Shown in pieces: positions 36,290 to 46,679 of a stretch of DNA of 64,000 bases. The stretch is taken from assembly GCA_032622095.1 (NCBI GenBank), contig CP136061.1:258572077-258636076 (forward strand), in the 5' to 3' direction. A program made the translations under genes and the position numbers. Position 1 is the first letter of the stretch, and each line of letters begins with the position of its first letter. The notes beneath the pieces are model-generated. The model was not told where the DNA came from. It did not search any database and saw only the letters and a program-made list of their open reading frames with translations. Source of the DNA: Siphonodentalium dalli (lineage: Eukaryota; Mollusca; Scaphopoda; Gadilida; Siphonodentaliidae).

Positions 36290-36512
36290 GTGGCTTCAAA
36301 AACTGAGAATGAAAGTATCATATTGATAAATTTTGTTGAGAAAACACAGCATTGTCAGAAAAATGTTACCCAGAATAAAATCCCGAGGAATGTGCCATTA
36401 GATATACATCCAGTACACTTAATTGATCGAACATCACCCATAGTTGGCATTGTCATTTGCCTGTAAAATAAATTGGCAATTAACCAATTATATTGAACCG
36501 GAAAAGTTAGAT
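36159..36512. repeat. Nested inverted repeat around the third exon-like unit
   Basis: Outer arms ATCTAACTTTTCCGGTTCAA (36158-36179) and its complement (36492-36512), and inner arms of about 40 bp (36176-36215 and 36294-36332, TATGATACTTTCATTCTCAG). The inner arm carries the acceptor-like TTCTCAG, so a reversed copy of that site lies downstream of unit 3. Confidence 0.75.
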
Positions 36513-36837
36513 AAATAGTGAGTTAAACTTTTCTTGCCCATTTCATTGTCATTGCAAATTTATTATACCAGTACATGTAAATGCCAATGTAATATGAGGT
36601 CCATTCAGCATATATAACATATGATAGCATGTTTTTCATGATTTGTTTTGGCTAATAAAAAAAAGAAGTAATAATTATGGCTTTCACTATCAAACATTCT
36701 TACTCTGATGGCCTAAATTCAGTGACCTCAACCATGCAATTCTGATTCGACATTACAGTTGCTACATCACCCAAAAATGTCCAATATTTGCAAAAAGAAT
36801 GCATGTAAATTTATTACACATAAAGTGTATAGATTAG

Positions 36838-37195
36838 TTGGTACACAGTGTGTGTACCAAATATGCACAATACTGGGTACTATATACTACAAAATTGTGT
36901 AGGTTGTTACACAGATGTGTATAAATAAAGTACACACTACTGTGTACTATGTACACAAATGTGTATAAATAAAGTACACACTAACTGTGTATTATCTGTG
37001 TACTAACTGTGTAGTAACTGTCTACCAACTGTTTACTACACACAAGTGTATAGCGACTACACATACATGTGTGTATAGAGCTACACATATTGTGTGTACC
37101 AAAATTGCTCTACAGTGTCTACACATAATTGTTGGAGAGCAGATGTTACACATATATGTGTACACAGTGTGTAGCGTTTCTACACAGTGTTTTTT
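36838..37195. repeat. Cryptic TGTGTA/TACACA satellite-like tract
   Basis: About 360 bp dominated by GTGTGTA, TACACA and GTGTATAAATAAAGTACACA boxes, the last in two direct copies near 36918 and 36960. Frames on both strands here are compositional. Confidence 0.8.
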
Positions 37196-38929
37196 AGATA
37201 GTAGGTTTCTCATTTTGCATTACGACCTTTAGTCTACATTCCAACTGAGACACACTTCATTAGCAATGTTATATGTTATATCATGCATTGTGTTCCCGCA
37301 ATAAAATCTTCAAGAGTGGCACAGCCATTGTTCACACCTAAATTTCGAAAACAATTAACGTGGTCAAAAAAGTAACAAGACACTCGCGAATATTGTTCGT
37401 AATATTTGGCGTATGCGGATAAAACTGTTTGTGGAATATTTACCGAAATTAAATTATATCTTCTGCTAATGATACCTGATGTCTTGGTTATGTTACTAAC
37501 CTTGGAAAATATTCACAGAAAAAAACATCCGATGTCACCCTTTGTGTGATATTGTGGGGGGGGGGGGTATGTCATTACTCTTCTTTCTTCTACAATTTCC
37601 AAACACATCGCATCGTGTGAAAACCGAAATGTGTTGTTCTGCGAAATATCTCCATTGACACGGCCAGATCAGCCTGTCAGTATACACTCATAATGCGTAA
37701 TAACATTAACAATATGTGAGAAGCGAAAAGAATAATTTAATCGCTTACATCAATTTTCAATAATTGATATTATGTTCAACCAAACATTCGTGCAGGGCCG
37801 AAAATTTGATGGTCACATTCATGGCTGACATTGACAAAACAGATTACACTGAAAGCCTTCTAAAAATCGACGTCCAAGCGCCGACTAATACATGTACATT
37901 TATCGACTGAAATATAACTCCATGTTTGGCTACATGTAGTATATAATTAAACGTATCTGTTTTGTTTAAGAATTCACCCTCGATAACAGTCCTGGCACGT
38001 TGGAGCATACGGGGATTGTGCGTGGACGTCAATGAACTTGCAGTACGCAGGTTGGGAGAATATAGTGACAGTTGTCATGGCGATGGGAAAGTTGTGTCGT
38101 ATAGCTCTAACTCTTCTCGAATCAAATATTTATCTTTCACTACATATCGTTTAAATAATTATATGAAATACCAATAAAAAGTTTTTTGGGGAAACAGTAA
38201 CTAGGCTCGAACTGCGTATATAATTCACTTTACAACGTATTGACGCGGTCTCAGGCACGCGCTGAATTTTAGTTGAACCAATTTATGCCGAACCAACGTA
38301 GAATTTCGCACGAAAATCAACTGGAATCGAGTCATATGATAAATATAATATGAAACTCGTGTTCCTCTGATAATAAATTTATTCTAAGACCCTAACACGT
38401 TTTGTACGCCTACCAGAAATTCATTCCTGCCCAAAACAATATCGATTATATATCATTGTACCATGCCGTTATATTCCTATATAATGTAGTGGCTATACAT
38501 AAATTACAATGTATATATAATTCGGTCACCACAAATGGTCATCGATTTTGTCCCCTTCCATTTTCAATCCCCAATCTGGAATGTGTATAACCACAATATT
38601 TGGCCGGTATCCAGCACAATCGCAGATATGAGACATTGACCCATTTGCTAACAAGAACATGACCGCACCCTACTCATCACAACAAAGATACACATGCGTG
38701 TAATCACCCAGACGAAAGTTCATTTAGGATGATGACTATATCCAGTATCTTTAAAAAGCAGACGATAATTTGGTCAGATTTAATAAGATTATCGAATTAA
38801 GCGATTGCCTATATCTAGTTTACTATCATCCTTTCATCGATCGAAAGCGACCAGGAGGTCGGAAATAATACTAGCATATTTGATATTGAATGGTTTACAC
38901 TCCAACAGCGAACTATGTTAGGTGCCTTG
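37196..38929. other. Intergenic, nothing recognised
   Basis: Contains a 12 bp poly-G run at 37556-37567. No supported gene. Confidence 0.4.
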
Positions 38930-39440
38930 TAAGGGATGGATACCTAAGTCGATAAAAAATACTTGCATTTGATTTGCGCCTGCCATTGATACTTGCAGGC
39001 TTTAATTCCGATATTTATCACCAACAATAGATATAAGCACCTGTGACGAAAATAGCGAACGTATTGTATGTAAACTTACATATAAGACTAGAGGCAGCTC
39101 TGCCTCGTCACCGCCACATATTCATAATCACCTATATCGACTTGTAAGTATCGCTGTTCACCGGTCCAGCAACAAGAGGACTTTTGACGTTTAACTGCAA
39201 AGAATGAAGTACTCAACACGACAAACACAAAGGTTTACTATCCAGAAGATACCTGTTGTTGTGGGATGTTGTATATCACTCTTATTAAACTGGTGCCCTT
39301 TTGTTTTGTCGCTGAATTATCGTCAGGATCAGAATTGGAGAGATGTTCAATATTAACCTTTGGTTTATCAAACAACGTTCCATTGAAATTAACTTTCTAT
39401 ACAATCATGTAGGAAATACCATAATGCTTATCGAAGCTTC
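38930..39440. repeat. Old segmental duplication, copy 1
   Basis: It aligns with pieces of 40340-41460: TTGATTTG(C/T)GCCTG, ATTTATCACCAA, ATATAAGACTA, CACCTATATCGA/TACCTATATCGA, GAATGAAGTACTCAAC, CCTGTTGTT and AGAACTGGAGAG-like blocks appear in the same order. No coding frame is shared. Confidence 0.6.
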
Positions 39441-40339
39441 CCATGTCTGCCTGTATATTGGCTTTGTCTGGAATAGAATAGACGTTAAACCTTGAAATTT
39501 GCGAAACACAATCGCAATTCAAATTTCGACAAGGATGTAGGCTTTACGTCTTTTGCAAATAAACTGGCTAATATTGTCCACTTTGACACACTAATTGGTT
39601 CATTGGTATAATGCCCGAACCAGGACTAGCAACCGACGAACTCTAACCTCGTTGCATGTACTAGTATATATATGTCTAATTAAAACAGTAATGTAAAACA
39701 GAAACGTGAATGTTATTCCATATTCCTCGTTCCGTATTCGGCATATATAAAAGAAACTGACCAGAATGACCCCAAATTTGTTCTTAGCCACCTAGGCCAA
39801 ATATTTTGGGCCAAAAATTGTTCGGGTCGAGCTCTAAAAAGTGGGTCAAAAAGTGGTCCGAACGCTGCTCGGGTCGAAAACACATTGGGAGTTGAGGAAA
39901 ATTAATTTTGGAACGTACTCAGTGGTGTGGGATAAAAATTGTGCCGAAAACATTTTGGGTCGAAACAAAAAAGCGGTCGAGAATATGGAAAGTCTGGAAA
40001 TTGACGGAAATGACCGGGATAACTCCAGAATCGTTGATAGTCACATCGGCCAAAATTTTTTTTAAACGGGAGAATGGACTGTTGCCGTCATTATAAACTA
40101 TTCATCAATATTGGAAGCTTATTCATGATATATGGATGTGATAAATCGGTAAAAATAAACATCTTCATATATATAGTCTTTTATTTTATTTTTTTTAATT
40201 CAGAAACCAATTATACACTCATACTATAAAACGAGTTGATTATATGGTGAAAACCTTGACTTAATTTTTACAAATACACCTATTACAGGTGACTTATTTC
40301 ACCGTTTACTATCAGTGGTACACTCTGACAGGATGACAC

Positions 40340-41460
40340 CCGGACAGCTAGCAATTGATTTGTGCCTGACATGGAGCCAACTTGAGTCAGACAAAGATTC
40401 CAACATTTATCACCAAAATATTCAATATATGTATATATCCCCTGAAACCCCTATAATATCATTGAAAAATTCATTATAAATGTTTCTATCTCTCACTAGT
40501 GAGTAATAGCCGCGTGCTTCCCGGGATACTTGGCATCGCGCCAAGTAAATTACGGCGCGGATTACTACTATTTAGAAAAGCCGCGCTTGACACCATTACC
40601 AGATATTGCCAAATGATTGCTTTGTTCTTTGAAGTTCAATGATTTTCCAACTTCGTTGCGCTAACGAAAATAAGCAGACAAAACAAAGAGGCAAATTGAG
40701 GGACTATGTTTCGTCGCGAGGCAGGGCGCGCAATACTGTCGTACACGATTGTGAAGTTTTTCAGCCAACGCCATGCATGTATGCACTTTACGTGCATTTT
40801 TCAGCTTTTAAAAAAATATTTCGAATTGTTTTAAAGGCATTAAGCTCTTGTTTTGTTCATGTGATATATAAGATCTTCAACTCGTAATGTTGGGGTATAA
40901 CATTTTATGAAACTCGATTGATCAATTTATTAAACTTGTTTCATAACATATTATATCTCAACATAACTCGTTGGAGATACTCTATATAGTCATCCTCCAA
41001 TCCCAATGCACATGTGTATTGTGGTATTTTAAAACAACGAATGTGAGTTTAATGAAAGCACTGTGATTATGTGTACGTAGCATCATATATAAGACTAACA
41101 CCGCATTTCAGCCTGTACCACACGCCCATAAATACCTATATCGATTGACATTTGTCGCTTGTCAAAGTTTCAGCAGGAGGGGGATTTTAGTGTTTTATTG
41201 TAAACTGTTGAATGAAGCACTCAACTTGATAACACAAAAGGCGCGTGCCATCCAAGGCGCACCTGTTGTTCTGGAAATCCATACCTCAATCTTATGAAAA
41301 TGATGGCATGTTGTGATCGACTGAATGTCACCAATGAACAGAACTGGAGAGGTGATTAAAAATCAGTCTTTATATATTTTAGATACTGTAGATATTTCTA
41401 TTGAAATTAATCTTGTAAAGAGAAATACCACTCGGTTCACCGACGCTCCATGGGTCTACT
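40340..41460. repeat. Old segmental duplication, copy 2, with about 600 bp inserted
   Basis: It matches copy 1 at 40355-40430 and 41080-41450. The intervening 40440-41060 has no counterpart in copy 1 and contains GC-richer DNA (AGCCGCGTGCTTCCCGGGAT). A TATA-like TTTATATATTTTAG lies near 41371. The paired segments might be promoters or first exons of another duplicated gene, but no product is recognisable. Confidence 0.55.
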
Positions 41461-42501
41461 TGAATATATCCTGAAAATTGCGAAGCAGAAAAGGAATTAC
41501 CTCCTTCTAACTCAATTGAAAATTAATTGGTTAATCTTGGAATCTATCACAAATTGTTTCATCGTTATAACGTTGTCCGATCCAGGTCTACAACACACAC
41601 TGCCACTAATATATTCTCAAATTGAGAGAGAGAACAAAAGAAGACTTCAATAGAGAAATTTTCTAGGGGAGAATAACTAGAAACACATGTTTCTAGGACC
41701 AACAAACGTAACAAATTGGTTCTAGATCCAAGAATCCAAGAATAATCTTTATCTTACACAAGAAAATAAAATTAGCTGCATATTAATTTTTAAATAGAAT
41801 TTAAGCAAAAATCAATGAATTTAGATTGTTTTTCTTGAAACTAGATCTCTAGTTTTCTTACATATGTTTTTAATTTCTTGAAATGTTTAGAAACTTCAAT
41901 TTTCTAAGGAGAATTTGTTTTAAACTTGGCGCATGGGAATCTGCGCACCTGCGATTTAAAGCTCAGTCAGTTTCATCTTGGTGGAGTTATTGCCATTTTT
42001 CAACATAGCATCGTACATACTGGGATGGATACTTGTCCGAACCTTTATTATGTAATTTTCCAGTCATTATTTAAAACTTGCCACATATATTAACCATCAT
42101 TGGAACCTGCGATTCTGTATTTGGTTGGAATCATTGGTTGGACCCATTTTGTCGGGGTTATTGCCATTTTTGGCTATTGTTCTTGATTGTCAGCTCGCTA
42201 TCGTAATAACTTGAACACATATTGACCAATTGTAACAATATTTGGCATAGGAGCTGGTGTTAACAGTATCTTGAACGAGTTAGAAAATAATATTTGTCCG
42301 ATTTGTCTTGATTTTCAATATTTGATATTTCCCGATGATGACTTTTATTCGGAACATATCCAACCCTTAAGTTAGCCACGGTTTCGGGGTATATTGTTGT
42401 CGGTCGACCTTTAATTCAAATATGATTTTCGACGGTCATATCAGTGTCTCATTTCTCTCCCAACCTTCGGAAACATGAATTATTGCACCTAATGCGCATA
42501 A
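41461..42501. other. Intergenic, degenerate repeat relics
   Basis: 41640-41920 contains recurring TTTCTAG/TTCTTGAAA boxes also seen around 8640-8960. 41925-42180 is a further decayed copy of the dispersed repeat at 30250 (GTGGAGTTATTGCCATTTTT and related). Confidence 0.45.
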
Positions 42502-43093
42502 GATTGTCCACTTATAAATGGACAATCGGTACCTAAAATGGTCGTTAATAAATGGACAATCCGACCACGCGTGGCACGCGAGATTTGGATTGTCCACTAA
42601 ATCACGACATATATAGATAATCGTGCATGTTAGCTTCATATTAGATCTGAAGGGTAATAACTCTATAAAGAATGTACATTTACTAAATGACGGAGATTTG
42701 TGTGAGAAATTTGCAACACCACAATAGATCAACTTTTGTGAAATATAAGTCAAATTCTTCCCTTGGGTGGGTGGGCTTGGGGAAGTTTGGGGTACGCTCT
42801 TTAAAAACACTTCTTCGAATATTTCTGTTATTTCGTCAATATAACTCTTCTTCAAATATCTCCGTTATTTCGTCAAAAACACTTCTTCTCATACAAATCA
42901 CCGTTATTTAGCAAATTAATATTATTTATAGAGTTATTGCCCTTCATGTTAAATATGAAGCCAACATGCAGGATTAGCAAAACATGTCTTCATTTAGTGG
43001 ACAATCCCAAGCTCGCGTGCCACGCGTGTTTGGATTGTCAATTTATTAATGACCATTTTAGGTACCGATTGTCCATTTAGAAGTGGACAATCC
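42502..43093. mobile_element. Foldback element with 170 bp arms
   Basis: Left arm 42502-42672 and right arm 42925-43093 are reverse complements containing GATTGTCCACTT, AAATGGACAATCGGTACCTA, CCACGCGTGGCACGCGAG and TAATAACTCTATAAA. The centre (42795-42905) has three diverged units of about 36 bp built on CACTTCTTC..GTTATTTCGTC. The flanks outside are direct, not inverted, near-repeats (CTCTCCCAMCC..AACATGAATTATT at 42455 and 43183). Confidence 0.8.
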
Positions 43094-43314
43094 TTGAAGA
43101 ATTGCCTGATTATTTCATGCTTCAAATCAATCATTGCCGCGCCGTATAACCAAATTCCTAGATTATACACACGGTCGCCACTACCCTCTCCCACCCATCA
43201 GTAACATGAATTATTCAAAAAATGCTCTTCATTGCGCAGTCCACGCCTAAATTTATGAACGATGTATTATTCCTAATAATCTTAAATATTCACTTCAGCT
43301 ATAATATATCAAAC

Positions 43315-43525
43315 TTGCAGGTGCACGACAGAAAACGATAGCAAACTTCCAGCTGCCGGCTAGTAACTTGCAGGTTCAAGTTAATAATTCACAGGTGCAA
43401 GATAGCTAACTTGCAGTTGCAAGATAATAACTTGCAGCTGTACGATAGCGTACTTGCAGATGCAAGGTAAATAACTTGCAGGTTCCCCGTAACTCATTTA
43501 CATGTGCAAGATAGCTAACTTGCAC
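43315..43525. repeat. AACTTGCAGGTGCAAGATAA minisatellite, block 1
   Basis: Imperfect 20-24 bp units in which ACTTGCAG and TGCAAG alternate, making each unit a small hairpin. Confidence 0.85.
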
Positions 43526-44114
43526 ATACAATTTAATGTGTCCAAATAGCATGGTTATGGGCTAATGACGGCAACAGCCAATTCGCCCGTTTTCGAATAA
43601 ACAATTATGTTGTCCCGGTGGGACGAGGCGTGTTGACAATTACTTTGGACATGCCATAACGTCACTTCGCCGCCTCCTAATATGGCCTATATTGTTGCGT
43701 TTGGGTTTGGCCCAAGGTTGGAGGAGTCAGTGTCAGTATAAGGAGCTCCTTTGTAGTACATGTACCTGCCAGTATATTGGCGGGTGGTGCATGATTAGGG
43801 TTCTCTTCCAAATCTCGTGATGTCAGATAGTTTATACCACTATATACCCATATATGCTTGCCACTCAGGTATTTAAACAACTTGACAATATGAATAGAGT
43901 AATTCCAGATCTACTAGGATCTAAAACCCATACGTCTTTTCAACAACAAACTTTGAGATTTTACAATAAAACTAAAAAAACAACGAAATGTTTTTTAAAC
44001 CGTTCCGCAGTCCCGAAACATGACTTTGGGTCGCAAGGCGCGCTCGCCGTCATGGGCCGGGGTTCGAATCCCGCCCAATCCCCCCAAAACAAATTTGCAC
44101 ATTCTCAAAAATGA
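43526..44114. other. Unrelated DNA between two minisatellite blocks
   Basis: It contains a Pol III B-box-like GGTTCGAATCC at 44061-44071 with GC-rich flanks, perhaps a degenerate tRNA-like retroposon. The flanking bases do not form a proper T-stem, so no tRNA is called. The frame at 43854-44114 over it is not supported as a gene. Confidence 0.35.
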
Positions 44115-44590
44115 AATTTGTATATAACTTGCAAGATAGCTGACTTGCAGCTGCAACTTAATAACGTGCGTGCAAGATAAATAACTTGCAGTTGCAACTT
44201 AATACTTAATTGTTTGTGCAATTTAACTAACTTGCAGCTCAAATAAAATAACTTGCAGGTGCAAGATATTAGCTGGCAAGTGCAAGTTAACTGACTTGCA
44301 GCTGAAAGATAATAACATGCAGTTGCAAGATAATGACTTGCAGGTGCATTGCAGGTGCAAGAGTGCTAACTTGCAGATGCAAGATATCTAGCTTGCAGTA
44401 ACTGTTGCTAGATATTCACTTGCATGTGCAAGATAATAACATGCAGCTGCGATATACCTAACTTGCATGCAAGATATATTACTTGAAGTTAAATAACTTG
44501 CATGTGCTATATATATATCACTTGTATGTGCACAAAAGCTAACTTACTGGTAAAAGATAACTTACACGTGCAAGATAACTAACGTATCTT
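44115..44590. repeat. AACTTGCAGGTGCAAGATAA minisatellite, block 2
   Basis: About 20 imperfect units of the same ACTTGCAG..TGCAAGATA pattern as block 1. A few further units follow the MITE at 45165-45205, so the MITE and the 43.5 kb segment both interrupt one original array. Confidence 0.85.
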
Positions 44591-44642
44591 TACAATACTC
44601 TTCCATGGCTTGGATTGAGTGCATGAATGTGTGAGTGCATTT

Positions 44643-45104
44643 GTGACCCGCCATATGAAATCCAGTCGTAAGTCGTAAGATTTGTTTTACCCTGTGCCAA
44701 TGCATTCTCTTATATATGCGAGTCGACCATATGTCGCCTCGCATATATAAGAGAATGCATTGGCCTAACCATTTTTTATCATTTTTTTTAAATAATTGTT
44801 TCTTACCATTTTTAGTACATAAAATAAAAAAATATGCATTACCCTGCAGGGAGCCCCACACATATATAGAAGCATATAGAAGAGCGTCGTCTGCTCGTGT
44901 TTGTCTGGGGCTCTGTATGGGTGAAATTATAAAATTGTTAAAGAATACAAGAAAACGTTATTAAATTTGTAAAATATTGTTAGGCCAATGCATTCTCTTA
45001 TATATGCGAGGCGACCTATGGTCGACTCGCATATATAAGAGAATGCATTGGCACAGGGTAAAAAAAAATCCCGACTTACGACTGGATTTGATATGGCGGG
45101 TCAC
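44643..45104. mobile_element. 462 bp MITE with terminal inverted repeats and two internal palindromes
   Basis: The termini GTGACCCGCCATAT and ATATGGCGGGTCAC are perfect, followed by AAATCCAGTCGTAAGTCG on both arms. Each arm also carries a complete palindrome of about 67 bp (44699-44765 and 44984-45052, CCAATGCATTCTCTTATATA stems), so the single strand can form two hairpins or one long stem. The inner unique part holds CTCCCTGCAGGG-related sequence shared with 5349-5611. Confidence 0.9.
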
Positions 45105-45209
45105 GTATTTTGTCTCTTCCTTTGTTGTTATTCTTCTTTCTCAATAAAAAAAACAAAAACAAACATACCTTTGCAATATAGCTAATTTGCAAATGCAAGT
45201 TAATAGCTA

Positions 45210-46085
45210 AATATTCTTGTCATAATTAAATTGCACCGCAAGAAAATAACTAAATTTTTAAAGCTAATAAATAAATTTATTTCGCGCTAACTAAACACCA
45301 TAGAAAACGTCAATGTTTTCGAAAAAAACTTTAAGAACTTAAAATTTTTCAAGAATAAAAAAACTTTACAAATTTTTAAACTTCGAATTTTGTATTGTTT
45401 TTTTTAAATATTTCTTTCAAATTAAACATGTTAAACATCAGGACCAGGCTCTTAATACACATTTTTTTCAATAAAAGGCGTTTCTTCCACTGCAGTTCGC
45501 CAACGTTTTTTTATATATTTTTGATAAATTAATATAATTATCACCGGAAATGATGACTCACAAGGAACATATAAATGTAAGTGTTATCGGAACAATCATA
45601 CTCACGTACGATTTTAACGTTAAATTGTTTCAAGAAAAAGCAAATCAGAAATCTGTTCATTGTCTGCCCATGCAGGTTAGTCACTAATTATTAATGCAGC
45701 AGTATATGGCTATAGTTTCCTGTATGATGGTGGGGTGTATATATAGTACAGGCACGTTACAAAATGGCGAATTTAATACGATTTTATTCTTGCAAAAATG
45801 ATTATCCCTTCCCGAAACAAAATGCTATTAGTATCTACTTGTAGGAACATCATTATTGAGTAATTAGTATTTAAATTGTGTTAAAATCCGCCATCGTTTG
45901 AAAGTGCTTTGTCGCTCGTAAATCAGTTTATATATATCGTGTACAATGAAATGGAGTGATGACAATGATGAAACCCAAAATAGAAACAATATCTCGTTGT
46001 GGATCAGTCGACATCGTGCATGGGTAGAGCTATAGTCCGCCATGAATCATATATACCATTAACAAGGCTCCAAACAACCGCTCAC
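45210..46085. other. Intergenic, nothing recognised
   Basis: Very AT-rich with homopolymer runs of A and T. No frame or repeat supported. Confidence 0.4.
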
Positions 46086-46426
46086 AATCGATATCAACGC
46101 AAAAGGTGTATGACCTTGTCAATAACTGACTACATGTGAATGTATCGGATTAATTGGCATTTTTTCCCTGTGCTACACATGTAAGCCCCGCGAATGGGTG
46201 GAGCTACATTCATACCATATCGACGTGCTTTGCATGAACTACTCTAGTTGAACTGGATCACTTTCGTTCTGATGTTGGTTGATGTGAGCTCTCCTATATT
46301 ATTGACAAACAGTTTAACAACACTGGGAACTCCGTCGCTGTAGAGATTACTGAGACTATATGATATATATCTTAAACAAATATTCTCGAACTGTTAAATT
46401 CTGTGTGCGCTTAACCGGAATCAAAC
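46086..46426 (+). promoter_or_regulatory. Upstream region of gene B, homologous to that of gene A
   Basis: Co-linear with 7108-7446. A TATA-like ATATGATATATATC lies at 46357-46370 and the start context is GGAATCAAACATG. Similarity begins around the ATCGATA box, about 340 bp before the ATG. Confidence 0.7.
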
Positions 46427-46679
46427 ATGCTCAGTTTGTTCATGTTTATGAATTGCATCTGCCTATCGGCAGCGAAGGACTCAGTGATTGTGAGGTTTGC
46501 CAACTTTTACAACGGCAGCGGCCAACTCAGCAATGACAATATTTTGTCAAATACCAAGTCAAAATCAGAAATGGATTGTGGTGCACAATGTCTGAAACTA
46601 ACAGGATGCAAATCATTCGCCGTCGATGGCTCCAAATGTGTCCAGTTCAGTGACGATAGTGGAGTTCTACAGAGAGCAC
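46427..46679 (+). CDS. Gene B exon 1: signal peptide and PAN-like module
   Basis: It encodes residues 1-84 and ends GCA C|GTGAGT, phase 1. Compared with gene A exon 1 it is two codons longer overall, one of them (GCA) just before the donor. The block from KSKSEMDCGAQCLK to GVLQR differs from gene A at only a few positions. If the intron is retained, the frame continues open for 69 more codons. Confidence 0.85.

Noticed and set aside
44040-44095. Possible tRNA gene with GGTTCGAATCC
   Set aside because: The T-stem does not pair over five bases and no D-arm, anticodon arm or acceptor stem can be drawn.
43315-44590. CRISPR-like array
   Set aside because: Units vary in length and sequence, there are no unique spacers of constant size, and the genome is eukaryotic. 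It is a minisatellite.
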